Origin: DASWNP01 sp036399175 | Lineage (GTDB): Bacteria > Acidobacteriota > Blastocatellia > Pyrinomonadales > Pyrinomonadaceae | Direction of reading: 5' to 3' | NCBI GenBank assembly: GCA_036399175.1 | Contig: DASWNP010000018.1 | Coordinates: 1 to 64,000 of the forward strand | DNA length: 64,000 nt | Part shown: positions 42,210 to 49,979 of the stretch, in pieces | Layout: each line of letters opens with the position of its first letter | Position numbering within the stretch: position 1 is the first letter of the stretch | Program-made: the position numbers and the translations under genes | Notes under the pieces: generated by a model | The model's database searches: none | The model's input: the letters and a program-made list of their open reading frames with translations, nothing else | Told to the model about the DNA's origin: nothing

Positions 42210-43142
42210 TCAGGCTGTGATGACGGCGGCGCGTGCGCCCATCAGCTCGGAGAAGTCTTTGGTGTAGATAGTGCCGACGCGGCGGACGCGGCGGACGGTT
42301 TCCACCAGCTCTTCGCTTGAGATGAAGCCTTCTTCGACGTTGACGATTGCCCACGCGGGCAGATGCAGCGCGGCTTCGAGCAGCTCTTCGACGTGGCGAA
42401 GGTATTGCTGTTTTGTCTCGACGCGCGCGCCGAGGCGTCCCTGCCGGACTCCCTCAAACTCGTTCCAGAACTCGCCGCCGCCGCGCACCCACTCTTCGCG
42501 CCATGCCCAGGGCGCGAAACGCGCGCCGCGCCGTCCGGTGCGCGGCAGTCGAAGGAAGAGAAGGTCTGCGCGCTGGGCGGCGAGAAAGTCGCGCGCCTCA
42601 AGGTTGGAGGCCGTGTTGGACTGGCCGTTATCGACGGGGGTCGGCTCCGCCGTCCAGAGGCGCAGGAAGACGCGCGAGAGAGGCTGTCGAAGCTCGCGCG
42701 TGTCGTCGTCGAAAGAGAGCGCGTAGTCGCCGACCATCAGTCCGAACGTGAGCACGAGCGCACGCTTGATTTTGTCTTCGACCTGCTCGGCGGCGGCGCG
42801 CAGGTTGTCGAACCACCACGCGTCAGTCTCGTTGAACCAACGACGCAGCGCGGGGTTGTGCAGGCGGTGGCGCGGCACGTAAACGTCTTCGAGCACGGCG
42901 TCAACCTCTTCGCGCGTGAGACGCACGTCGTTGTTCTCGACGCGCGCGAGGGATTTCGTCCAAGCCCAGCGCGCGGCGTCGTTGGCCGCGACCGAGACGT
43001 TCCAGCGTTTGAGATAAACGTCGAGGTCGGGCTCGCCCGCGAAGGGATTGGCCGCCGAGCGAAACTTGAGTCGGCGAAGGATGCTCAGCTCGAAGGCGAG
43101 CCACCCGTCGGGCACATGGTCGTAGAAGTGGCGCGTGGTCAT
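42210..43142 (-). CDS. hypothetical protein, 310 residues
   Basis: This protein starts MTTRHFYDHVPDGWLAFEL; the 109 codons upstream in the same frame are a shadow of the HD-GYP gene. It is soluble and alpha/beta, with many Trp/Arg (WAWREEWVRGGGEFWNEF), and ends GTIYTKDFSELMGARAAVI. No motif of a known enzyme is evident. It has the same strand as the HD-GYP gene and a 76-base gap. No family is recognised. Confidence 0.55.
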   Translation of the reverse strand: MTTRHFYDHVPDGWLAFELSILRRLKFRSAANPFAGEPDLDVYLKRWNVSVAANDAARWAWTKSLARVENNDVRLTREEVDAVLEDVYVPRHRLHNPALRRWFNETDAWWFDNLRAAAEQVEDKIKRALVLTFGLMVGDYALSFDDDTRELRQPLSRVFLRLWTAEPTPVDNGQSNTASNLEARDFLAAQRADLLFLRLPRTGRRGARFAPWAWREEWVRGGGEFWNEFEGVRQGRLGARVETKQQYLRHVEELLEAALHLPAWAIVNVEEGFISSEELVETVRRVRRVGTIYTKDFSELMGARAAVITA

Positions 43143-43218
43143 TCTCGTTTGTTTCGGGAGGGCTGCTGTCGCTCGTGCTGCTCCTGATGCCTCGGAGCGC
43201 CTGTGAAGCTCGCCGGTT

Positions 43219-44007
43219 TCAAAACTCGGGCGGCACGCGGCCAAACTCCGTCTGCGATGCGTTCTGTTCGTTCGTCGCGGCTGGCATCGGGGCTTCCGGC
43301 TCTTCGGTTTGTTGCTCGGAGTATTCGGGCGGCGCGCTTGCAGCATCGTCGCCGGAAACGGCGCTTGCGGCGCTGGCGCGCTCTGTCGTCGCCTGCTGAG
43401 CGTAAGAGCGAAGCTCCGCGAAGCCTTCGAGCGAGAGAAAGACGCGGACGACCTGCGGGTCGAACTCAAGGCCAGCCCATTGCGTCAGATGCCTGCGCGC
43501 TTCTTCGACCGTGCCCGCCGGGCGAAAGGGGCGCTCGTCCGTGAGCGCCGAGTAAGAGTCGGCGACGCGAAGGATGCGCGCGGCGAGCGGTATCTGTTCC
43601 TGACGAAGCGCGTCGGGGTAGCCCGCGCCGTTCCACCATTCGTGATGCCAACGGACGAGAAGCTGCGCGCCCCGGTCAGCGCCCGCGCGAGCCGACTCCT
43701 GCTCGCCGATGACGGGATGACGCGCGAGGTCGAGACGCTCTTCGCTCGTGAGCGGCGCGGCGCGCCGGATGTAGTCGCGCTTCATCGTCATCTCGCCCAT
43801 GTCGTGCAGGAGCGCGGCGAAGCGCAGGGAGGAACGGTCGGCTCGCGCCAGACGGAAAAGCTTCGCCATCTCGTCGGCCAGCTTCGCCACGCGCAGGGCG
43901 TGCGGGTGCGCGTAGCCCTCAAACTCGTCGATGGCGGCGCTTAGGCGGATGAAAGCCTCTGCGGCGACCCGCTCGCTCTCCGCAAACTCAAGGTGAATGG
44001 AGGACAT
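43219..44007 (-). CDS. HD-GYP domain protein (putative c-di-GMP phosphodiesterase)
   Basis: This 262-residue protein has an HD-GYP core (about 20-190): HPHALRVAKLADEMA, HDMGEMTMKRDYI (HD pair), RHPVIGEQE, RWHHEWWNGAGYP (HHExxxGxGYP) and RILRVADSYSALTDERPFR. These are the residues of c-di-GMP phosphodiesterases. The last 60 residues are Ala/Glu/Pro-rich and disordered. ATG 44007 is used. The heptamer repeat 9 begins seven bases upstream of the start, so the upstream region is built largely of repeat. Confidence 0.85.
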   Translation of the reverse strand: MSSIHLEFAESERVAAEAFIRLSAAIDEFEGYAHPHALRVAKLADEMAKLFRLARADRSSLRFAALLHDMGEMTMKRDYIRRAAPLTSEERLDLARHPVIGEQESARAGADRGAQLLVRWHHEWWNGAGYPDALRQEQIPLAARILRVADSYSALTDERPFRPAGTVEEARRHLTQWAGLEFDPQVVRVFLSLEGFAELRSYAQQATTERASAASAVSGDDAASAPPEYSEQQTEEPEAPMPAATNEQNASQTEFGRVPPEF

Positions 44008-44013
44008 AAGATT

Positions 44014-44117
44014 CAAGTCTGGAGTCTGAGAGTCTTGGAGTCTGGAGTCCGGCAGTCAATGAACAAAGCAGGGCTTTGGTTTTGACTCCCAGACTCCGGA
44101 CTTCAGACTCTCGACTT
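44014..44117. repeat. heptamer STRR hairpin 9 (GGAGTCT type)
   Basis: Left tract AAGTCTG, GAGTCTG, AGAGTCT, TGGAGTC, TGGAGTC, CGGCAGTC (44014-44057) and inverted right tract (44084-44117). It lies between the DnaJ-like gene and the HD-GYP gene. Confidence 0.85.
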
Positions 44118-44124
44118 CCTGCAA

Positions 44125-45681
44125 CTATGCCTTCGCTTCGCCGTTTCGTAAAGCGTCGAGCATGCGGCGCGCTTCCGCGTGCTGCGGCTCGATGGCGAGG
44201 GCGCGTTGCAACTCGCCTTCGGCGCGCAGGCGCATGCCGAGGTCTCTGTAGACGGCGGCGAGCATCAATCGAAACGTGATGTTGTCGGCGTCGAGCATGA
44301 TGGCCGCCTTCAGCTCCGACTCGGCCTGGCGTCGCGTCGAAGCGTCGCCGCCGAGGGCGTGGCCGTAGTAGGCGCGATAGCGCGCATCGCGCGGGACGAG
44401 CCTGGCCGACTCGCCGAAGTGCATGACGGCGAGCAGACGGTTGCCGTGCCGGAGAGCTTCCATGCCCTGCTGGAAACTCTCCTGTGCGCGGTATTGCGGC
44501 GACGTGGAGGCGTCAGGCGCGGAAGCCTGAGAGGCGTGCGGCGAAGTTGCGGGCGACTTCGACGCGCGACGGGCGTCGGCCTCAAGCTTGAGGTCGTAGT
44601 TGGCGCGCTGCCGGTTGTCTTTGAGCACTTCGTAAGCCTGCGCGATTTTGGCGAACGCCTGCTCGATGCGCGAGCGCAGAGGCGCGTCCGTATCTTTGTG
44701 AAAACGGTCGGGATGAAAACGGCGCGCGAGCGCGTAGTAGACGCTCTTGACCTCTTCGCGCGGCGCACGGCGACCGACGCCTAAGACTTCGTAATGAGTC
44801 GCACCTGCGGCGCGTGCGAAGAGAGCCTCTATCTCTTCGCGCGGGTCGGGCTCGGCTTTGGTCTCTTCCTCGACGGAGATTTTTTCGGGAGGGGCGGCGG
44901 CAGGGGCGACGGGCTTGGGCGTCTCCTTCTGTTTGGAGGAAACGGCGGCGGGTGCTTCTCGCTGCTGCGACGCCGCGTCGAGCGGCAGGATGCGCGGCCA
45001 GCGCTCGCGCGTGAGCAGACCGGCGAGCGCGAGCGCATAGACGGCCTGGCGCGTCGCCGCATCGGGCAGACCGCTTATCGACACCAGCTCGCCCATGCGC
45101 ATCGGCGCGTCCACGCGCGACAGTACGAAAGCTTCCGTCGGCTGCGGCAGAGCTTCGGAGGGCTGCGAGGCTGAAGGCGAAATCAACTCGTCGTCGTTTG
45201 CGAGCCTCGACGCCGTCAACTCCGAAGGCAAACGTCGCGCGCTCTCCAACAGCAGCGACGCCGTTTCAACTCTGGTGTGCGACGCTTCGTCGAGCCTCGC
45301 GCGCGGGTCGAAATTCCATTCGCCCTCAGTCCAGAGAAGCAGAGGGCGCAGCGTCTCTTCCGACTGTCGCGCCCGCAGTCGCACAAGCTCGGCTCCGTCC
45401 ACGATACCCGCTTCGAGAAGCGTCGAGCCGACCTGCTCGTCGCCCATCCCCTCGGTCAAAAGACGGTCGAGGTGCTCGGCTTCGACCATGCCCCAGCGCC
45501 GAAGGCATTCAGAGAGCCGGTGCAGGCGCAGATTCGAGCGCGCGTTAACGACCTCGCCGCCCTCGAAATAGACGACCGCCCTGATGCGCTCGCGCGATAG
45601 ACGCAGAGCGCCCGACAAACGTGAGGCGGAAATTTCACGTATGATTTCTCCGAGCGGCTGGTCGCTTATTTGACCCTTCAT
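44125..45681 (-). CDS. DUF4388-DnaJ-TPR protein
   Basis: This 518-residue protein has an N-terminal DUF4388-type domain (about 1-125, MKGQISDQPLGEIIREIS, SGALRLSRERIRAVVYFEGG), a linker rich in Pro/Ala, a J domain (about 295-365, THYEVLGVGRRAPREEVKSV with the HPD motif in RFHPDRFHKD), then TPR-like helices (about 405-515). J domains recruit and stimulate DnaK/Hsp70. DUF4388 is common in Acidobacteriota/Myxococcota regulators. It starts at ATG 45681; the longer frame is repeat-derived. It probably targets Hsp70 to a signalling or motility complex; inference. Confidence 0.85.
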   Translation of the reverse strand: MKGQISDQPLGEIIREISASRLSGALRLSRERIRAVVYFEGGEVVNARSNLRLHRLSECLRRWGMVEAEHLDRLLTEGMGDEQVGSTLLEAGIVDGAELVRLRARQSEETLRPLLLWTEGEWNFDPRARLDEASHTRVETASLLLESARRLPSELTASRLANDDELISPSASQPSEALPQPTEAFVLSRVDAPMRMGELVSISGLPDAATRQAVYALALAGLLTRERWPRILPLDAASQQREAPAAVSSKQKETPKPVAPAAAPPEKISVEEETKAEPDPREEIEALFARAAGATHYEVLGVGRRAPREEVKSVYYALARRFHPDRFHKDTDAPLRSRIEQAFAKIAQAYEVLKDNRQRANYDLKLEADARRASKSPATSPHASQASAPDASTSPQYRAQESFQQGMEALRHGNRLLAVMHFGESARLVPRDARYRAYYGHALGGDASTRRQAESELKAAIMLDADNITFRLMLAAVYRDLGMRLRAEGELQRALAIEPQHAEARRMLDALRNGEAKA

Positions 45682-45729
45682 GGAGGCACCCGGGGACGCT
45701 TCGCAATCCCTCGGGCATGATAGCAAAAA

Positions 45730-45875
45730 ACGGGGTTGGGGGTTAGGGGTTGGTGATAAGAGAAAGAGAAGATGATTTGTTATTTCTGGTTCTCTTTCTC
45801 GACCATCTCTTATTCGCTCTTTCCCCGTCCGCTTTTTCTTCCCCAATCCCCATCCCCCAACCCCCATCCCCCTAC
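45730..45875. repeat. heptamer STRR locus 10 (GGGTTGG/GGGTTAG)
   Basis: GGGTTGG, GGGTTAG, GGGTTGG (45732-45752), GATAAGAG/AGAGAAG tracts, and an inverted C-rich tract CCCCAAT, CCCCATC, CCCCAAC, CCCCATC (45841-45872). It lies in the divergent region between the DnaJ-like gene and the histidine kinase gene. Confidence 0.75.
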
Positions 45876-45992
45876 AATTTGACACGCTCGGGTGAGCAAT
45901 TTATATTCGTGTTAAATAAATTTTCAAAAAGAGTGCTTTGCGGTTTCCGGGGTCTCGTGCGTTGGGACGAGGCTTGAAGCATTTGTGCAAAG

Positions 45993-47426
45993 ATGAGCGA
46001 ACGAAGAGAGATGGCTTCCGATAGCTTAAGCTTCGGGGAAGAGGCGGTGGCGAGCGCCGTTGCGGCGACAACGTCGGCGTCGGGCATCGGCGTCGGCGAA
46101 TTGCACAACCTGAGCGCAGATGTCGTCGATCTCTTCTACACTCAGGCTTTCGCGCAGGGCGAGAGCATGGACGAGGCCGCCATCTGCAAAGCCTTCTCCG
46201 ATATTCTGCTGCGCCACTGGAGTTTGTGCTGCCTCGTCACCTTCCTCAAGACCGACGAAGGCCAACTGAGCGAAACCGCCCTTCAGACGCACCCGCATCT
46301 CGACAAAGAGCGCGCCCTTGAAGCCGGAAGGCTGATGGCGTTGGTAGTCGAGAAGACAGACCGCGAGTGTCAGGTCTGGCTCGACAAGGACGCGGAGAAC
46401 GACTGCGACGAGCAGGTGCGCGAGGCCAGGCGCGCTCTCGAAGGGGCGGGCATGAAGGCGGGCGTGGCCGTGCCGATTCACGCGCGGGGCTTATTGGTCG
46501 GCGTGCTGGTCGCCATCTCGGGCGAGCCCTCGAAGCTGCGCGCGGCCTTGCGCGGTCTGCGCTTCATCGCCGCGCCCATCATCATCGCCATCGGCAACGC
46601 GCGTCGCACGAGCGCCGTCAGAGAGCAGCGCCGACACATCGAGCATCTCGTCGAAGAGCTTCAACGGCGCAGCGCCGAGCTGGAAGACGCAAACCTTGAG
46701 CTGCGCCGCGTCAATCGCTACCGCTCGCTCTTTCTCGCGCGCATGTCTCACGAGCTGCGCACGCCGCTCACCTCCATCCTCGGCTTCTCCGAAATTCTTC
46801 TCGAACAGGAAGACCTGACCGAGACGCAGCGCCGCTTCTGCGGAAAGATTCAATCGTCGGGGCAGCAGTTGCAGGTGAGTCTCAACCAGCTCGTCGATTT
46901 ATCGAGGCTCGAAGCCGGGCAGACGGAGCTTTTCCTGCACGAGTTTTCTCTGCGCGAGACGCTGCGAGAATCCTGCGCGGTGGTCGGCCGTCTGGCGCAG
47001 AAGAAGGGCGTCCGCGTGGAATGCTGCGTCGCGCCGGAGCTTGGCACGATTGTTTCGGACGAAGGCAAGCTTCGACAGGTGCTCTACAATTTTCTCGCCT
47101 ATGCCATCAGCCGCAGCCCGGAGGACGGGATGGTCAAAGTGCGCGCCGAGGCCGATGCTGCGTCGGGCAGCCGCATCGAAATCATCGACGACGGCGAGCC
47201 TCTCACCGACCCCGGAAACATCTTCGAGCCCGTCAACCTCGACGCTCCCAACGAACGCGGCACGAACATGAACGAGCTTGGCCTCGTCATCGCACACCGG
47301 CTGCTCACAGTGCTCGGCGGCAGCGTCCGTCTCGACACCGGCACAACACCCTCGCGCGGGCTCAACGTCCGCCTTGAGCTTCCGGCCTGCCCGAAGAACG
47401 AGGAAGAATTAGCCAGTAGTTTTTGA
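45993..47426 (+). CDS. sensor histidine kinase with GAF domain
   Basis: This 477-residue soluble kinase has an N-terminal sensor region with GAF character (about 40-205, AGVAVPIHARGLLVGVLVA), a helical linker, HisKA (about 250-315, FLARMSHELRTPLTSILGF with the phospho-His) and a C-terminal HATPase domain. The N box is weak (LRQVLYNFLAYAISRS) and the glycine boxes are reduced (IIDDGEPLTDPG and ELGLVIAHRLLTVLGG), so ATP binding may be modified. No response regulator is adjacent. A divergent or degenerate kinase is possible. Confidence 0.82.
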   Translation: MSERREMASDSLSFGEEAVASAVAATTSASGIGVGELHNLSADVVDLFYTQAFAQGESMDEAAICKAFSDILLRHWSLCCLVTFLKTDEGQLSETALQTHPHLDKERALEAGRLMALVVEKTDRECQVWLDKDAENDCDEQVREARRALEGAGMKAGVAVPIHARGLLVGVLVAISGEPSKLRAALRGLRFIAAPIIIAIGNARRTSAVREQRRHIEHLVEELQRRSAELEDANLELRRVNRYRSLFLARMSHELRTPLTSILGFSEILLEQEDLTETQRRFCGKIQSSGQQLQVSLNQLVDLSRLEAGQTELFLHEFSLRETLRESCAVVGRLAQKKGVRVECCVAPELGTIVSDEGKLRQVLYNFLAYAISRSPEDGMVKVRAEADAASGSRIEIIDDGEPLTDPGNIFEPVNLDAPNERGTNMNELGLVIAHRLLTVLGGSVRLDTGTTPSRGLNVRLELPACPKNEEELASSF

Positions 47427-47483
47427 ATTCTTGCGCTGCTCGACGGGCTGCTCCGGCTGCTGAATGCTTCAAGAGGTTTTTCT

Positions 47484-47508
47484 ACTGACTACCGGCTACT
47501 GACTACTC
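47484..47508. repeat. heptamer STRR locus 11 (CTACTGA/CTACCGG), one-armed
   Basis: Units CTACTGA, CTACCGG, CTACTGA, CTAC lie just before phzF. A partial inverted piece (CAGTAGT, about 47413-47420) lies within the 3' end of the kinase gene. Confidence 0.65.
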
Positions 47509-47513
47509 CGATT

Positions 47514-48314
47514 ATGAAGATTCCTTTCTATCAAATCGACGCTTTCACTGAGAGGGCGTTTGGCGGTAATCCGGCGGGCGTATGCCCGCTTGAGAGCTGG
47601 CTGCCGGACGAGACGATGCAAAGCATCGCTCTTGAGAACAACCTTTCGGAGACGGCCTTCTTCGTGCGTCGGGGCGAAGAGTTTGACCTGCGCTGGTTCA
47701 CGCCGACGGTCGAGGTCAATCTTTGCGGCCACGCCACTCTCGCCTCCGGCTTCGTCCTCTACCGGTTTCTCGGATACACGCAAGCCTCGATTCGCTTCCA
47801 GACCAAGAGCGGCCTCCTAACCGTCGAACGAGAAGGCGATTTGCTCGCCATGAATTTTCCCGCCTGGCCGCCCCAAGCCTGCGACGCGCCGCGAGAACTC
47901 CTCGAAGGACTCGGCAAAGAGCCGAGAGAGGTTCTGCGCACGAGGGACTACGTCGCCGTCTACGATTCCGAAAGCGACATCCGCGCGCTTGCGCCCGAAA
48001 TGGAACTGCTCAAGGGGCTCGACGCGCTCGGCATTATCGCCACCGCGCCGGGCGACGAAGTTGATTTCGTTTCGCGCTTCTTCGCTCCGGGCGCGGGCAT
48101 CCCGGAAGACCCCGTCACCGGCTCGGCGCATTGCTCGCTCACTCCGCTTTGGGCTGAACGCCTCTCGAAGACCAGGCTGCGCGCGCGTCAACTCTCCCCG
48201 CGCGGCGGCGAGATTTTCTGCGAGCACCTCGGCGACCGCGTCAAAGTCGCAGGCCGCGCCGTCCCCTTTCTGACAGGCGAAATCTCCTTAAATTCAATGA
48301 CAAGTGACAAGTGA
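47514..48314 (+). CDS. PhzF-family epimerase/isomerase
   Basis: This 266-residue PhzF/diaminopimelate-epimerase-fold protein has the N-terminal motif FTERAFGGNPAGV, NNLSETAFF with the catalytic Glu (about residue 45), ...NLCGHATLASGFVLY, and the second half with GIPEDPVTGSAHC. Family members isomerise small acids; the exact substrate is unknown. The C-terminal residues (MTSDK) are encoded by the TGACAAG heptamer repeat, so the repeat has fixed the stop codon. It starts at ATG 47514. Confidence 0.85.
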   Translation: MKIPFYQIDAFTERAFGGNPAGVCPLESWLPDETMQSIALENNLSETAFFVRRGEEFDLRWFTPTVEVNLCGHATLASGFVLYRFLGYTQASIRFQTKSGLLTVEREGDLLAMNFPAWPPQACDAPRELLEGLGKEPREVLRTRDYVAVYDSESDIRALAPEMELLKGLDALGIIATAPGDEVDFVSRFFAPGAGIPEDPVTGSAHCSLTPLWAERLSKTRLRARQLSPRGGEIFCEHLGDRVKVAGRAVPFLTGEISLNSMTSDK

Positions 48315-48482
48315 CGAGTGACAAGTTAGAATCCGTAAATCGCAAAAGACGTAAATCGTGAATCGTGAATCGTAAATGGTGAAAAGCAGGTCGATGGTGA
48401 ATGCTAAATGGAATAAGACCTGTTCCTGCCATTTACGATTCAACTGTTCTATCTATTCACGATTTACGATTCACGATTTACG
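48297..48482. repeat. heptamer STRR locus 12, composite (TGACAAG and CGTGAAT)
   Basis: TGACAAG, TGACAAG, TGACGAG, TGACAAG (48298-48325) are followed by CGTAAAT, CGTGAAT, CGTGAAT, CGTAAAT (48334-48377) and an inverted arm (48431-48482). Two heptamer families lie side by side; the second equals loci 1 and 15. It overlaps the end of phzF. Confidence 0.85.
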
Positions 48483-48500
48483 GTTTTTTCCTGTCTTTGA

Positions 48501-48971
48501 ATGCATTACGATTTTGAGCTGGCGGGGCGTCGTGTGCGTCTGTGGCAACGCACGGGCGAGGGCTACGCTCATGTGCTGATGAAGGCGCTCGGCTTCGCCA
48601 TGTACGTCGGAGAGTTTCCGTCGCTGGAGATTGAAAAGCGCGTCGGGCTCAGGTACAAGCCGGATTTGGTGTCGATAGGCAACGGCGGCGGAGCGGGCGG
48701 GCGGTTCGCGTTCTGGGGCGAATGCGGGATGGTCTCGGTGCGCAAGGTGGGGTGGCTGCTGAAGCACGGCGGCGTCGAGCGCCTCGTGCTCTTCAAGATA
48801 GACGTGAACGCCCCGGCGCTCCGCTCGGAGCTGCGCGCGGCAATCGACGAGCGTTATCGACCGACGGGACGACTGCTCATCGTCAATTTCGTCGGCGACA
48901 TCGCCGAGCAGACCGCCAGCCGTCGCCTCGCACGCATAGACCCAGGCTGGTACACGAAAACCGATGTCTGA
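48501..48971 (+). CDS. YaeQ-like PD-(D/E)xK-fold protein
   Basis: This 156-residue protein resembles YaeQ, a small protein of restriction-nuclease fold: an early helical block (EGYAHVLMKALGFAMYVGE), KPDLVSIGNGG (PD), RFAFWGECGMVSVRKVGWLLKH (E and K-like positions) and the strand ERLVLFKID. Nuclease activity is not shown for YaeQ itself. It starts at ATG 48501, directly after the repeat 12 hairpin. No partner gene is evident. Confidence 0.5.
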   Translation: MHYDFELAGRRVRLWQRTGEGYAHVLMKALGFAMYVGEFPSLEIEKRVGLRYKPDLVSIGNGGGAGGRFAFWGECGMVSVRKVGWLLKHGGVERLVLFKIDVNAPALRSELRAAIDERYRPTGRLLIVNFVGDIAEQTASRRLARIDPGWYTKTDV

Positions 48972-48974
48972 AAA

Positions 48975-49058
48975 GGAGCGGTCAGAGGTCAGTCAAAACA
49001 GACACTTCGTCTTTATCTTTGGTCTTTGCTTTTTGTCTTTCACTGACCACTGACCTCG
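48975..49058. repeat. heptamer STRR locus 13 (GGTCAGT)
   Basis: Left GGTCAGA, GGTCAGT (about 48980-48993) and inverted right CACTGAC, CACTGAC (about 49041-49054). Between the YaeQ-like and GNAT genes. Confidence 0.65.
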
Positions 49059-49073
49059 GTTGTGGAGATGTAG

Positions 49074-49883
49074 ATGCGGGAGAGCGAAGCGCCGAGCGTG
49101 GATGATGGCCTGACGGTGCGCGAGTGTACGAGTCTGGAAGAGTTCGACGAGTGCGTGCGAATGCAGCGCGAGGCGTTCGGGCTTCCCGATTTGGAGCTTT
49201 CGCCGCGCAGGCATCTGATTGTCTCGAAGAGCGCGGGCGGATGGGTGCTCGGCGCGTTCGACGCCGAAAGGCTCGTCGGCTTCGTCCTGCATCTGACGGC
49301 GGTGCGCGGGCGCGAGATTATCGGCTACTCGCACATGATGGCCGTCGCGCTCGCTTACCAGAACCGGGGCGTCGGCGCGCGGCTCAAGTGGGCGCAACGC
49401 TCGCGCGCTCTGTCCGAGGGCGTCGGCTTCATCCGTTGGACGTTCGACCCCATGCAGGCGCGCAACGCTCATTTCAATCTCAATCGTCTCGGCGTCGTCG
49501 TCCGCTCCTACGCGGAGAACTTCTACGGGACTGATTACCACACGGCCAACGGCGCTTACGGCCAGCAGCTCGGCATCGACAGCGACCGTCTCATCGCCGA
49601 ATGGGAGCTTGGCTCCGCGAGAGTCGAGGCGCTCGCGCGCGGGCAGATGCCGACGGAGCTTCCCCGTCCGGCGTTGGAAGTTGAGATAACTTCTAACTGG
49701 AGCGCGCTTCTACGTGAAGATGCCGCGTCCGCGCGCCGCGAGCAGTTGCGCGTCCGCTCCGAGTTTCAGGAAGCCCTGGCACAGGGGCTCGCCTGCGCCA
49801 GATTCGAGCGCGACTCTTCGCGCCCTCGATATTTGTTCTATCGAGAACAGACGATGGACGAAAGAACAGACGATGGACGATAG
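49074..49883 (+). CDS. GNAT acetyltransferase
   Basis: This 269-residue GNAT-superfamily protein of the COG3375 type has the N-terminal half with GWVLGAFDAERLVGFVLHL, YSHMMAVALAYQNRGVGARLK (acetyl-CoA loop, Q/R-x-x-G-x-G/A) and FIRWTFDPMQARNAHFNLNRL. The acceptor is unknown. The last residues (REQTMDERTDDGR) and the stop are encoded by the GACGATG heptamer repeat, so the native C-terminus was likely shorter. It starts at ATG 49074 after AGATGTAG, no strong ribosome site. Confidence 0.8.
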   Translation: MRESEAPSVDDGLTVRECTSLEEFDECVRMQREAFGLPDLELSPRRHLIVSKSAGGWVLGAFDAERLVGFVLHLTAVRGREIIGYSHMMAVALAYQNRGVGARLKWAQRSRALSEGVGFIRWTFDPMQARNAHFNLNRLGVVVRSYAENFYGTDYHTANGAYGQQLGIDSDRLIAEWELGSARVEALARGQMPTELPRPALEVEITSNWSALLREDAASARREQLRVRSEFQEALAQGLACARFERDSSRPRYLFYREQTMDERTDDGR

Positions 49884-49970
49884 ACCATAGACGATAGCCA
49901 AGCCGTGTCTTTCAGCCGTCCATCGTCTTCTTTCAGTCGTCCATCGTCTATCGTCTATCGTCCATTGTCT
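49851..49970. repeat. heptamer STRR hairpin 14 (GACGATG/GACGATA)
   Basis: Left tract GACGATG, GACGAAA, GACGATG, GACGATA, GACCATA, GACGATA (49851-49899) and inverted right tract of CGTCTAT/CGTCCAT units (49917-49970). It overlaps the 3' end of the GNAT gene and reaches to 10 bases before the M20-like start. Confidence 0.9.
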
Positions 49971-49979
49971 GACATACCA

